Shown here piece by piece: positions 25,234 to 35,693 of a DNA stretch of 64,000 nucleotides. The stretch's first letter is position 1. Each line of letters starts with the position of its first letter. The translations under genes were made by a program, and so were the position numbers. The notes beneath the pieces were generated by a model that saw only the letters and a list, made by a program, of their open reading frames with translations, was not told the DNA's origin and ran no database searches. This DNA is from Pseudomonadales bacterium (GTDB lineage Bacteria > Pseudomonadota > Gammaproteobacteria > Pseudomonadales > Halieaceae), in assembly GCA_024234815.1 (NCBI GenBank), contig JACKNO010000004.1:62001-126000 (forward strand), given 5' to 3'.

Positions 25234-28200
25234 ATGGTTCGAATTTCGTTTGTGCGCGCGCGTTTTTTTGTTTTTTTCCTCACTATAGCCTCTCTCTCAG
25301 TCAGTGCCGACTCCGGTACCGATTGGCTTGCATCACAAGTTCAGGACGATGGCGGCGTGTATGCCGCGACCGATTTGGCCAACCCGACCCAATCCAGTCT
25401 GGAGGCACTGACCACCCGGCTATTGGTGGGAGCGCCCGCCGCCGTCGATCCTTCTCTGGTCGCAAATTACCTTGCGCAATCTGGAGGCACGGACACCGAG
25501 CTACTGGCTACCAAATTGATTGCCGGGGTTCTGCAGACACCTGAGGGCGTCGCCATCGCCGGCTTGTTACAGCAGCGGCAGAATGATGACGGAGGTTTTG
25601 GCAATGCGGCAGGGTCGCAGAGTACGCCTTACGATACATACTGGGCGGTAAAAGCGCTGGCGATTGCCGGCGCACTGGATGCCAGCTCGCGCTATGACGC
25701 CATTCAATTTCTTATAAATTCGCAACGAGCCAATGGTGCGTGGGGCTACATCACTACTGATTCGGTGTACCTTACCGGCCGAATTCGCGGTCTGCTGGCG
25801 GGTTATCAGAGTGTTATTGCCACAGTGTCCGAGGCACTTGGGAGCGCAAGGGCCTATCTGATTGATGCGGAACTCAATACCACGCCCCTGTCTGTCGATT
25901 TTTTTGGCCCCTGTGTTGCGTTGTCATCGTTGAGCAATACTAATACTTCGACCGACCTGACAGACCTCGCAGATCGCGTTCTGAATGGCCAGGATAGTGG
26001 CGGCAGTTGGCAGGGAGATGTTTTCTCCACCGCCATCTGTCTGCGCGCGCTGCTGCAGTACGAGGCCAGTCAGCAGGGCAGTACACAGTCTTCTGTCGCT
26101 GGGCAGGTGGTAGTGTCGGGCAGTTCACAGCCTCTGTCGGGTGTTCGCGTCACTTCCTCCAATAATGCGTCCATCAATGCGCTTACCGATGCTCATGGCC
26201 GATTTTCCCTGGTGGGATTGAATACCGCATCGCTCAATCTGGCACTTTCGAAGTCGGGTTATCTGGATACGGTGAAATCGGCATTTCTAGTTCCAGGCGC
26301 AAACGATCTGGGTGCAATACCACTCGCGCAGGATGATGGCAATCTTCGCGTTAGTGGCTCGGTAGTGGATGCCGCAAGCGGCCTTCCGCTTTCGGGTGTG
26401 CAACTTTCGTTGTCAGGTGCCGCCAGTTATCAAGTCTCTACCGACAGCTCGGGTGTTTTCTACCTCTCGGATGTTGATGCCGGTGCGTACACCATCGAGA
26501 TCAGCCGTGCTGGGTACCACAGCTCAACGTCCGCTGTCTCCTTGAGTACGGGCACCAACTATGATTACCGCATTCAGCTGAATGCGGTTGGCACGGTGCT
26601 GGACGATACGCCTGGGGATCTCACCGGCCGCATTGTCGACGGCGCGACGGGCCTGCCATTGGCCAATGCGTCTGTATCATTGGGCAGCTCAGGCACAGTG
26701 ACCAGCAGCGCCTCCGGTCTGTTCAGTTTTGCAACCGTAGCACGGGGAGATCACACACTTATTCTTGCCGCCGCTGGCTACACGAGCGTGACCTACAACC
26801 TGACATATCCCCCAGGCAGTGCTGGTGTAATGGGTGACTTGTCTCTCTATGCCCTCTCCGGAGAAACCGCCGCAGATTCTGTCGACTTGACGGTCTTGGT
26901 ACGTGACGCCCTCAGTGGGCTGCCTATCCCGGGAGCCAGCGTTGCGTATGACGGTACCGCCGTTAGCACTGCAGTAGACGGGAAGGCTATTCTCAATGGA
27001 ATTGGCGAAACCTCCTTTACGCTCGAGGTCTCGGCGGCGCAGTACCTGCCTCGCGTGAGTCAAGTTACCCTTAGTGGTTTTGGTGAAGTCAGCATTGAAT
27101 TGTCGCTGACACCTGCCAGTGATGAAACGGCGGAATCTATTAGCTTGCAGGGGACTGTTTCCGACGCCAACGGTGTTCCTCTTGAAGGTGTTGTGCTGGA
27201 TATCAACGGTGCGGGCCTGGGAGTATTGAGCGACGATGCCGGCGCGTATGCGGTTACCGATATTGATGTTCTGACATTCAGTCTCACGGCAAGCAAAGCA
27301 GGATTCAGGCCTTATACGCAGTCCATTAGTGTTACGCAGTTCGGCAACTACTTTCTTGATTTTTCACTAGAGCCCGTTAGTAATCAAGGTTGGCAGGTGT
27401 ACTACGTTAATCCGCCAGAGGGCATTCTGGTGGCTCACAGCGATGCTACCTTTACAGCATCGTTGCAAAATTTAGAGGACGCATCCGCCGCTGTCATTGT
27501 CCGCGGACAGGTGTTTACTGCTGCGGGTGAACCTGTAGCCGATATAGCTCCCTTCACACCGGGAACTACAGTAACCGACCCACTGGTAAATTTCGCGGCA
27601 GGTGAAGTCAAGGTGCTCAGCTTTCCCTTTAACACGGGCCAATTGGTACCGGGCCAGTATCTGGTGAAGGTGGATGTGGTCGAGCCAGGCTCCATATCGC
27701 AGGATCTGCCAACGGGTGTGGTCTACAGCAGTAATGCCACACATATTGATATCACCCCTTCCTACGCCCTCGAGGGAGACGTGACGTTCGATCCGCCGGT
27801 GGCACAGGCCGGTGCCGTCACACCGGTGGCGCTGCGGGTTTTGCTGGTGAATACCGGCAACGATGTGTTGACGGCTGGTAACTACACACTGACTATTGGC
27901 AATGAGGCCGGAGATATTTTGGAAACTCGCACCGTGTCGCTCGACGCCGTGGCTGCAGGCAACGTTGTACGGCTTGATTTCGGCGAGTGGGTTCCGACAG
28001 AGGCCGGACATTTGTCGGTGCATGTCGTGCATGGCGACTTGCTCGACGCCGGTGAAATTTTAGGCATGTACTATGTCGGCGACGTTGCGCTGGCCGACTT
28101 TACCCTGGATCAGCAGGTTTTTCCTGAGGGTGACAACCAAACCGGCGCCACGTTACAGGTACGCGGTGTGGATACCACGCAGGGTTCCTCCACTGACCCG

Positions 28201-31200
28201 CTGTTTGAACGGGCCATTGATGCGGTGCGTGTCGGCGGACAATACGTGGGCGATCAAGCGCTGGCCTGGCACCGTAGCAACCGCTGTCTGGGCTGTCATA
28301 TACAAACGCAGTCATTGGTGGGCATGGCCTCTTCGCTACCCTTTACCGATATCGATGAAGACGAAACGCGTTTTCTATTCAATGTTATAGCTACCTCGCA
28401 GCAGAATGATGGCCGCATGCGCATTTCACACAACAGCGACAGCTACATGCGTACCCAGCAGCAACTGGCGACGTGGGCTTTAGCCGAATGGCCGGATAAG
28501 GCGGCTGCACATCGCACCAAGCTCAAGGGTTTGCAGTACCTCTGGTCGCGTCGGACTGTCTCGGGAAACAGAACCTATTGGGTGCGCGATCACCAGACGG
28601 GTTGGTTAGCAACGTGTTGTGAAGGCAGTACGGCTGTTGCCACCAGGGCCATTGTGGAGTTCCTGCAGGCGGACGCGAGTCTGCAGGATACTCCGCTGCT
28701 GGATTACCAAATGGGCGCCAATATCGCACTGACTGCCTCGCGGCAGCGTCCGCGGGGAATGCATCAGGATGGCGATGTCCTGACTATCGCCAAACAGGGC
28801 ATGATTGAACGGGTTGATCTTTCCCAGGGCACAAAAGAAGTGCTCTACCTTGATGGCAACAACCGGCAGTTTTATGATGTGGCCGTTGACTCCGACGGTA
28901 CGCTGTACGCAACAACGGCAACCAGCGTGCTAAAAATCACCGTCGCCGGAGACACAGAAGAAGTCTACCTTTCAGCGTCAGGCCTGGTCGACATTGTATT
29001 TTGGGACGGTGACTTATACGTTTCTGATTACGATGATAATCGCATCTGGCGCGTGACCACTGATCTGGACGCCGTTGCGTTCGCCGTGGGCGGTTTGCTG
29101 TCAGGCCCCTATGGCTTGAGCGTGAGCGTGGATGGCGCGGCTCTGCTGGCTACCAACTGGAACGGGTATAACGTCGTTGCGGTTGATCCTCAGGGTGTGG
29201 TGGCACTGTTTGCCGATGGGCTGGCATTCCGACCCGGCCAGATCGTCCCCGCTGGTGACGGCGAGAGCTATTATATCTCAACCCAGATTCACAGCAGGGA
29301 TGGGGCAACCTCTCCGGCCGCGCTTCACCTGCTGCGACCTGACAAAACCGCTGTCCATCTGGTGGGCAGAACCTATAGCACCATCAGCCTGTACGCGCTC
29401 GCCGTCAGCGACGGCCGTGTGCTGTTCACCGACTACTCTTCGAACGTGTTGGGCACCGTGAACTTCTCGGAGTTGGATCGCAGCTTCGCAAACACCGTGC
29501 AAGCCGCACTGCCTAACATTGCCAATTACTTCCTCAATGCACACCAGAATAACGACAGCGAGATTACCCGCGTGGCGTTTCGCCTAATGGGTCTTGCGGA
29601 AATTGAAAAGGTCACCACTGATCCAACTCTGTTGGCGCAGATCGCCGCTGCCAAAGACTATATTGCGCAGCTGTTACGCAATCGGCAACGATCGGATGGT
29701 GGTTGGGGCCGCTATGTCAACTCAGGTAGCGACCCGCTGACCACGGCGTGGGTAGGCTATGCGCTGGATTACACCGACCCTTCGGCAGAAGACCCCATGG
29801 TGCGCAACGCCATCACCTACCTGCTCAACACCCAAAGCGGCAACGGCTCCTGGTCGGGCCAGTATTTCAGTACCCGTTTGGGGTCTACCAGTATGGTCAT
29901 GGCCTATATGCCGCGTGCACTTAATCGTCTTGGCGGCCTTGATGTAGGCCTTGAGCTCACGCTGCCACAGAGCATCGAATTGCTGAACGCGTCCATTGCA
30001 CCCGACACCAGCGAAGTGCTCGGTGACGGTGCTGTCCACTACCAGTGGGATATGGTCGGCGTGACGAGTTCCGGGCGCAATATCGATATGGACCTGGGCA
30101 TCATTGCATTGGCGCTGGGCGAACAGCGACCGGTCGCCGATCTGGCGCAATTGCATTTTGCCAACTCCTTTACTGGTGAAATCCTGACTCGTCCGATTGA
30201 TATTCCCTCTGTCACAGCCGTGAGTGATATTGGCCTGACGACGGGTACCGATAAAACCACCTACCTTGCTCACGAGGTGGTGGCTATCGACAACGTGGTC
30301 AGTAATGGCGAATCCCCGCTTACCGATGGTACGCTTACCGTCAGTATAAAAACGGCGCAGGGTGATTTCATCGATCAGGTAATTGTTGGAGCTGCGGTCA
30401 ACCTGCCGGCCAATACGCCGCTGACCGTTGCTTCACAGTGGCATACCGGCCTCTACCCGGCGGGTCCGTATCAGGTGTTCGCCGAAGTGGCCAACAGTGC
30501 CGGCGAAGTGCAGGCACAGGCAGTGGCTGCCTTCAGCATCCTGCCATCGGATGGTGATGTGGAAGTGGGCTATTCCGACGCCTACGACACGCACATTGCC
30601 ACCGACCAACAAATCTATACGCCCTATGCCAACGTTCAGTTGTCCTCAAAGGTGATTAACACCGTACTGAACGCCACGCAGGCGCCGGTGCTGGCAGCCG
30701 TACGCGTGTCTGGCCCCGGGGGTCAGCTGGTGTATAGCAAAAATATTGTCATCAACGAACTGGCTGCGGGCGCTGTGAACAGCTACCTGGATTTCCTGCC
30801 CTTGAATGACGCACCCGCCGGGCTTTACTACGCCGGGATCACCGTATGGAATGCGGCGGTGACCGAAACACTGGCCAGCAGCGAGACGCTCTTCAGTGTG
30901 ATTGAGCAACCGCTGGCGCACTTGGTAGGTACGGTGTCTGTCGATGACGAATCGGTGTATCGCGGGCAGGCGGTGACCTGCTCCGAGCAGGTCAACAATC
31001 GCTCACTGACAGTTTCGGTAGATGCGCAGTTAATCTACCGTGTGGTAAATGTCGATGAGCAGCTGGATGTCAGCATTGAAACGGATGCACACGTATTCAC
31101 ACCCGGCCTGCAAACCAATACCAGCCATGTGCACGCAACGGCAGATCTCGCCCCCGGCGGTTATGCCTGCGTGCTAGAGGCGCAAGTGGGGGAGAGCGTT

Positions 31201-32529
31201 ACTACCCTGGATTTCGCGGGCTTCACTGTCCTGCTGCCCCCGGTCGAATACACCGTTTATCCTGGCGCCCGCGGTCGTCTGCTGATTTTAATGGATGAGC
31301 CCGGTGGTAACGGCTCCAATGGCACGAGGGATATCGCCAGCTTGGCGCTACAGGAAAGCTATTTGCGCAACTTGTTGGAAACTGCTGGCTTCAGTTACAC
31401 CCTCGTGTTTAACGACGTCGACTTTACGCGCGAGTTCTACAGCGGAAATTACCACAGTTACGCCCTGATGTCGGAGAAGGTGGGTTTGCCACCCGAGGTG
31501 GAGGAGCAACTTGGCGAGGCTGTTAATGCCGGTGCCGGGTTATACATTGCCGGCGCCTTTAACCGCCGCAACAACCATATCGAAAAAGTGCTGGGTATCG
31601 AAAGCACAGGTCGGGATCAGAAAGCGGATGGCGTGATTATCCCCCAAGGAGCACTGGGCCCCGATTGGCCGGAAGCGGTATTTAATCCGCATACCAAGCT
31701 GGATTTTGAACGGTGCGGTGCTACTGTTTTGGGGGCCTATATCAATCCTAAAAAGGGCACCGCAACCACTGAGCTTGAGTGTTACAACCTCACCGAGACG
31801 GATGCCGCCGTGGTGGCTTACCACTACGGCCGTGGCAACGCCGTTTACGCCGGTTTCGATACGCTGGATGAAGCGGCACTGGTCGGCGGCAGCAATGTTT
31901 ATTCCCAGCTGATGCTCTACACCCTGGATTTCATTCAGCCCGATACCTTCCCGGTACGCCAGGGTGCAATCCTGCCCTTTGCCGTGGAGATTACCAGCGA
32001 GGAAATCCCCGTGCAGGTTCAGGTGTTGTTTGATTTACCGCCCAACCTCGCCGCAGTAGACCAGATACCCACGATGATGCAGACGGATGTGCAGAACAAT
32101 ATCTGGCGCTGGGATGCCCAACTCGGCGAGTTCGACACTGCCAACGCACTCTTTTACGCGCGGTTGCTGGATGGCGAAGACGCCGAGATCAGCGTCAGTG
32201 TGGGCGTGGAGATTGAAGACGCGTTTATTGAGATCGGCAGCACAGAGTTCTTGTGGCCCTCACAAGCCGCACGCGATTTCCTCACCGATGGCATAGTGCT
32301 GTTACAGGCGCTGGTGATGAACTACCCGGACGACAATGACTTTGCCGGCGTCCTCGCCTATGCGCAGTCCGCCCTGGCGACCCGCGCAGACGGAGATGTT
32401 CAAGGCGCCGTGGATGATCTGCTCTCGGCGGTGACTACGCTAGCTGATTCCGAAGTGTTCGATGCGCAAGAGGCCCGCTGGGTGTTGGATGTTGCCATGT
32501 TTGAACTGCTTAAGGAGGTGGCCCCATGA
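25234..32529 (+). CDS. Giant exported mosaic protein (2,431 aa), partner of the toxin-like scaffold
   Basis: A signal peptide (FFVFFLTIASLSVSA) directs export. Rough order: prenyltransferase-like alpha/alpha toroid repeats (25-270; QNDDGGFGN), five carboxypeptidase-regulatory-like beta domains (285-715), CARDB-like beta domains (725-950), a haem-c motif C1018-L-G-C-H1022, more toroid helices (1045-1150), an NHL-like beta-propeller (1165-1420), a further toroid (1420-1570; RSDGGWGRY), beta domains (to 2010), a class-I-amidotransferase-like fold (2010-2240; GRLLILMDEP) and a helical end. AAGGA eight bases upstream selects ATG 25234 over 25207. Its stop overlaps the next start (ATGA) after AGGAGG, so the two are translationally coupled. 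Function unknown; a surface or periplasmic platform for the downstream protein is inferred. Confidence 0.8.
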   Translation: MVRISFVRARFFVFFLTIASLSVSADSGTDWLASQVQDDGGVYAATDLANPTQSSLEALTTRLLVGAPAAVDPSLVANYLAQSGGTDTELLATKLIAGVLQTPEGVAIAGLLQQRQNDDGGFGNAAGSQSTPYDTYWAVKALAIAGALDASSRYDAIQFLINSQRANGAWGYITTDSVYLTGRIRGLLAGYQSVIATVSEALGSARAYLIDAELNTTPLSVDFFGPCVALSSLSNTNTSTDLTDLADRVLNGQDSGGSWQGDVFSTAICLRALLQYEASQQGSTQSSVAGQVVVSGSSQPLSGVRVTSSNNASINALTDAHGRFSLVGLNTASLNLALSKSGYLDTVKSAFLVPGANDLGAIPLAQDDGNLRVSGSVVDAASGLPLSGVQLSLSGAASYQVSTDSSGVFYLSDVDAGAYTIEISRAGYHSSTSAVSLSTGTNYDYRIQLNAVGTVLDDTPGDLTGRIVDGATGLPLANASVSLGSSGTVTSSASGLFSFATVARGDHTLILAAAGYTSVTYNLTYPPGSAGVMGDLSLYALSGETAADSVDLTVLVRDALSGLPIPGASVAYDGTAVSTAVDGKAILNGIGETSFTLEVSAAQYLPRVSQVTLSGFGEVSIELSLTPASDETAESISLQGTVSDANGVPLEGVVLDINGAGLGVLSDDAGAYAVTDIDVLTFSLTASKAGFRPYTQSISVTQFGNYFLDFSLEPVSNQGWQVYYVNPPEGILVAHSDATFTASLQNLEDASAAVIVRGQVFTAAGEPVADIAPFTPGTTVTDPLVNFAAGEVKVLSFPFNTGQLVPGQYLVKVDVVEPGSISQDLPTGVVYSSNATHIDITPSYALEGDVTFDPPVAQAGAVTPVALRVLLVNTGNDVLTAGNYTLTIGNEAGDILETRTVSLDAVAAGNVVRLDFGEWVPTEAGHLSVHVVHGDLLDAGEILGMYYVGDVALADFTLDQQVFPEGDNQTGATLQVRGVDTTQGSSTDPLFERAIDAVRVGGQYVGDQALAWHRSNRCLGCHIQTQSLVGMASSLPFTDIDEDETRFLFNVIATSQQNDGRMRISHNSDSYMRTQQQLATWALAEWPDKAAAHRTKLKGLQYLWSRRTVSGNRTYWVRDHQTGWLATCCEGSTAVATRAIVEFLQADASLQDTPLLDYQMGANIALTASRQRPRGMHQDGDVLTIAKQGMIERVDLSQGTKEVLYLDGNNRQFYDVAVDSDGTLYATTATSVLKITVAGDTEEVYLSASGLVDIVFWDGDLYVSDYDDNRIWRVTTDLDAVAFAVGGLLSGPYGLSVSVDGAALLATNWNGYNVVAVDPQGVVALFADGLAFRPGQIVPAGDGESYYISTQIHSRDGATSPAALHLLRPDKTAVHLVGRTYSTISLYALAVSDGRVLFTDYSSNVLGTVNFSELDRSFANTVQAALPNIANYFLNAHQNNDSEITRVAFRLMGLAEIEKVTTDPTLLAQIAAAKDYIAQLLRNRQRSDGGWGRYVNSGSDPLTTAWVGYALDYTDPSAEDPMVRNAITYLLNTQSGNGSWSGQYFSTRLGSTSMVMAYMPRALNRLGGLDVGLELTLPQSIELLNASIAPDTSEVLGDGAVHYQWDMVGVTSSGRNIDMDLGIIALALGEQRPVADLAQLHFANSFTGEILTRPIDIPSVTAVSDIGLTTGTDKTTYLAHEVVAIDNVVSNGESPLTDGTLTVSIKTAQGDFIDQVIVGAAVNLPANTPLTVASQWHTGLYPAGPYQVFAEVANSAGEVQAQAVAAFSILPSDGDVEVGYSDAYDTHIATDQQIYTPYANVQLSSKVINTVLNATQAPVLAAVRVSGPGGQLVYSKNIVINELAAGAVNSYLDFLPLNDAPAGLYYAGITVWNAAVTETLASSETLFSVIEQPLAHLVGTVSVDDESVYRGQAVTCSEQVNNRSLTVSVDAQLIYRVVNVDEQLDVSIETDAHVFTPGLQTNTSHVHATADLAPGGYACVLEAQVGESVTTLDFAGFTVLLPPVEYTVYPGARGRLLILMDEPGGNGSNGTRDIASLALQESYLRNLLETAGFSYTLVFNDVDFTREFYSGNYHSYALMSEKVGLPPEVEEQLGEAVNAGAGLYIAGAFNRRNNHIEKVLGIESTGRDQKADGVIIPQGALGPDWPEAVFNPHTKLDFERCGATVLGAYINPKKGTATTELECYNLTETDAAVVAYHYGRGNAVYAGFDTLDEAALVGGSNVYSQLMLYTLDFIQPDTFPVRQGAILPFAVEITSEEIPVQVQVLFDLPPNLAAVDQIPTMMQTDVQNNIWRWDAQLGEFDTANALFYARLLDGEDAEISVSVGVEIEDAFIEIGSTEFLWPSQAARDFLTDGIVLLQALVMNYPDDNDFAGVLAYAQSALATRADGDVQGAVDDLLSAVTTLADSEVFDAQEARWVLDVAMFELLKEVAP

Positions 32530-35500
32530 GCCTCCCCGGCGGTTTGGCCGCGCTCATTGCACACCACCAATCGAAGCAAACTGACCCTACACGGACGTTG
32601 AGGCCCACGCAGATGGCACACATGACATTAAAAAGTTTCCGCCACGGCGCGATGGCCAGATCAACCGCCTGGGTAACAGCGGCGATGTTCTGCTTTGTGT
32701 TCTACCTGACACCCACCGGCACAGTAATGGCGCAATCCCAAACGCCACAAGAGCTGCGCAAAGCCGAGCACGATGCGCAAAAAGAAAACACCAGCGCGAA
32801 AAAACTGGCTCATCGCCTGGACAAGCTCAAGCACAAAGTCACTAAAGAACTGCCTGCTTCCCAGGCACAGCGCCAGGCCGATGCCGGCTTCTTCGACGAA
32901 CTGTTTGGTACTGCGGATGACCCAGTCACCGAAGAGGAACTCACCGAGCTGAATGAACTTGAAGTGGATATACAAGCGGCCTACATTGAGGCCATGGCTG
33001 AAATGGCGGCTGTAGGCGACCGCTTGATCGCCAAGAATCTCCCCGCCGAAGTGCTGGCGCGCCAGGAAGCCGCCACCGCACAAATCGAATCCAAATATAC
33101 CACGCTGATGCAGGCCATGAGCGCTCTCACCAGCGCCGATTCGGAAGCCGACCAGCAGAGCGCGCTGGACACCCTCACGTTTGAACTGGAAGACCAACGT
33201 TTCAAGCGCCCCAATGCGCCTTTTGATCCCGCGAACCTGCCCTTCAATACGCCGGACAGTGAGGTGCGTGATCCGTCCACCAGCACGGCTGACCTAGTTT
33301 CGCACTTGGGCATTAACCCTTATGCCAACTATGTGCAGTTAGCCGCCGTGCAAATGGACCCACAACTGTGGGCTGACGCGTTCACCGTTGCTAACGGCCC
33401 CACCCAGGCCGACCTGGACCCCACGCTGGAATCGCCCCTCACCGACGAGATTGCCAATCTGGCGGCCGAACTCAAGCACAACCCGGTAGACATTTACACC
33501 TGGGTGCACAACAACATCCGTTTTATCCCCAGCTACGGTTCCATTCAGGGCGCGCAAATGACCCTGGAGACCAAACGCGGCAATGCCGTTGACACCGCCA
33601 GCTTGCTGATCGCCTTATTGCGCGCCTCCGGCATTCCGGCTCGCTACGCCTACGGTTCCGTGAACGTGCCTATCGACAACCTGATGAATTGGGTCGGCGG
33701 TGTGGAAACGCCGCTGGCGGCCGGCAATCTCTTGGGCCAGGGCGGTGTGCCCAGTGTGCTCGTGCATGTAAACGGCACCCCCCGCCACATGCGTATCGAG
33801 CATACCTGGGTGGAAGCCTACGTGGATTTTGAACCCTCACGAGGCATTAAGAACCAGCATGGCGACCACTGGATAGCGATGGATGCGTCCTATAAGCAGT
33901 ACAACTTCACTGAAGGGTTTGACCTGCAGGATGCGGTGTCCTTCGACGCCCAGGCCCTGATCGATGACATTGAAGCCACCGCCACCCTGAATGAGGCAGA
34001 AGGCTGGGTACAGAATGTGCCGCAGGCTTCCGTGGAAGCGCAGCTGCTGTCCTTTCAGAGCGAGCTGGAAGACTACATTGCCAATCAAAACCCCGACGCC
34101 ACCGTGGGTGAGGTGCTGGGCCTGAGGGATATCGAGATACTGCCCTCGCAACCCTTGTCTGCCGGACTGCCCTACGAACTGGTCTCACGGCAACAGTATT
34201 TCAGTGAAGTGCCCAACAGCTTACGGCACAAGTTTGAGTACACCCTGTCCACCGAGAACCTGGGTAGCGAAGGCGCGCGCCTGATCACCATCAGTGAACC
34301 CACGGTCAAACTTGCCGGTAAAGGCATGGCAGTGTCCTTCAAACCCCGCAGCCAGGCGGATGAAGACATTATCGCCAGTTATATCCCAGAGCCTGATCCA
34401 CAAACCGGCGAGATCGACCCGAACCAGCTGCCGGACACCCTGCCCGGTTACCTGATCAATCTCACAGCAGAGTTCACCATCGACGGTGAAGTACAGGACA
34501 GTGCCAATGCCGGCACCATGGGCACCACCCTCTATGAAACCATGGGCGTGTACAGCCCCGCCAAAGGCTGGCACCGCTCGGTCAATCACCCGATCGCCGG
34601 GGAATACCGCGCCATGGCTCTCGATCTACAGGGCTCCAGCCCGGAACAGGCCGAACGCTTGCAACAGGAACTGGAACAAACCAAAGCCATCCTGGAAACC
34701 GGCGACGAGCTGCAACTGGCCACCCTGACCAAACACCAAGTGGTGGGTGATCTTTTAGGAGGCACCATCTTCAGCTACTTTGCACTGAACAATGTGCAGG
34801 ATGAGATAGCGGCACAGAGTGCAGATATTGTGACCTATCGGGCGCCGAGCTACGGATTGTTTCGAACTGACCTGACCACGAGCTACTGGTTTGGGTTGCC
34901 CAGGGATGTAAATTTTTCGGGGCTGGTGATGGATGTGGATTTAGTCACCCACCAAACCGTGGACACCCAGAACAACCAGGACCGCTGGCGGCAGTTTAAC
35001 CAGGCCATCAATTCACGATACTCGGCGATGGAGCATTTGGTGCCGGAACAGATGTTCAGTACTGAAGATAATCCGGCAGAAGGCATCTCAGCCGTAAAAG
35101 CCTTGGCCATCGCCAGTGCGGAAGGGCAGAAGATTTATACGATTGATCAGAGTAATCTGACAGCAGCACTCAATGCGATTGAACTGGAAGACTATTCGGA
35201 AGATGAAATCAGGAATGCGGTGCTGGCGGGGAATATTGTCACCACGCATCAATACCAGATCAACTTCAATGGATGGATCGGGGAGGGGTATATTATCCTC
35301 GATCCGGATACGGGGAGTGGGGCGTATAAGATTGGGGGTGGAGAGAATGGGGGGCTTTTACAGTTATTTTCAACCTTTGCACAAGTTATATTTTTTATTA
35401 CGCTTGCGGTTGTTCTTGCAGTAGCGATAGCTGCGTCATTCTACTACATCGCTATTTTCGTAACAGCATTTGCCGCGCTAATTGCTAAAACCCTAACTAT

Positions 35501-35693
35501 AGCGGCATTCCTGAAAGCTGGTTGGGATGTATATGCAGCATTTCGTGATTGTGATGATATAAGAGCTCTTCAGTTTGCGATGAGTACATATGTGAAGGAA
35601 GCCGTTATTCATATTGCAGGTCTCCATCCTATCACTGGATTGTTAGTAGGAGGTATTGATATGATCTTTTCTCCGGATGCTTGTGAACAATGA
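32526..35693 (+). CDS. Transglutaminase-like scaffold with variable hydrophobic C-terminal tip (toxin-like)
   Basis: Protein of 1,055 residues. Order: N-terminal extension, a membrane/signal segment ending TVMAQ (about residue 70), a charged coiled coil (75-150), a transglutaminase-like fold (~310-455), a conserved beta-rich module (455-942) closing with LDPDTGSGAYKIGGGENG (925-942), then a 113-residue hydrophobic tip. In the transglutaminase fold the His (IEHTWVEAYV, ~425) and Asp (HWIAMDASY, ~452) remain, but the Cys position reads GNAVDTA, so catalysis is doubtful. AGGAGG eight bases before ATG 32526 fixes the start. The next gene overlaps by 4 bp. The module recurs downstream with other tips, which is why I call it a polymorphic toxin scaffold; toxicity is inferred. 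Confidence 0.75.
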   Translation: MSLPGGLAALIAHHQSKQTDPTRTLRPTQMAHMTLKSFRHGAMARSTAWVTAAMFCFVFYLTPTGTVMAQSQTPQELRKAEHDAQKENTSAKKLAHRLDKLKHKVTKELPASQAQRQADAGFFDELFGTADDPVTEEELTELNELEVDIQAAYIEAMAEMAAVGDRLIAKNLPAEVLARQEAATAQIESKYTTLMQAMSALTSADSEADQQSALDTLTFELEDQRFKRPNAPFDPANLPFNTPDSEVRDPSTSTADLVSHLGINPYANYVQLAAVQMDPQLWADAFTVANGPTQADLDPTLESPLTDEIANLAAELKHNPVDIYTWVHNNIRFIPSYGSIQGAQMTLETKRGNAVDTASLLIALLRASGIPARYAYGSVNVPIDNLMNWVGGVETPLAAGNLLGQGGVPSVLVHVNGTPRHMRIEHTWVEAYVDFEPSRGIKNQHGDHWIAMDASYKQYNFTEGFDLQDAVSFDAQALIDDIEATATLNEAEGWVQNVPQASVEAQLLSFQSELEDYIANQNPDATVGEVLGLRDIEILPSQPLSAGLPYELVSRQQYFSEVPNSLRHKFEYTLSTENLGSEGARLITISEPTVKLAGKGMAVSFKPRSQADEDIIASYIPEPDPQTGEIDPNQLPDTLPGYLINLTAEFTIDGEVQDSANAGTMGTTLYETMGVYSPAKGWHRSVNHPIAGEYRAMALDLQGSSPEQAERLQQELEQTKAILETGDELQLATLTKHQVVGDLLGGTIFSYFALNNVQDEIAAQSADIVTYRAPSYGLFRTDLTTSYWFGLPRDVNFSGLVMDVDLVTHQTVDTQNNQDRWRQFNQAINSRYSAMEHLVPEQMFSTEDNPAEGISAVKALAIASAEGQKIYTIDQSNLTAALNAIELEDYSEDEIRNAVLAGNIVTTHQYQINFNGWIGEGYIILDPDTGSGAYKIGGGENGGLLQLFSTFAQVIFFITLAVVLAVAIAASFYYIAIFVTAFAALIAKTLTIAAFLKAGWDVYAAFRDCDDIRALQFAMSTYVKEAVIHIAGLHPITGLLVGGIDMIFSPDACEQ
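34218..35350 (+). repeat. Direct repeat R1: conserved module inside the main toxin-like gene
   Basis: Reference copy of the module repeated downstream (R2 36141-37331, R3 38018-38838, R4 39850-40332). It ends at the GGGENG codons, exactly where the tips diverge. The final ~60 bp are very G-rich. Confidence 0.9.
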
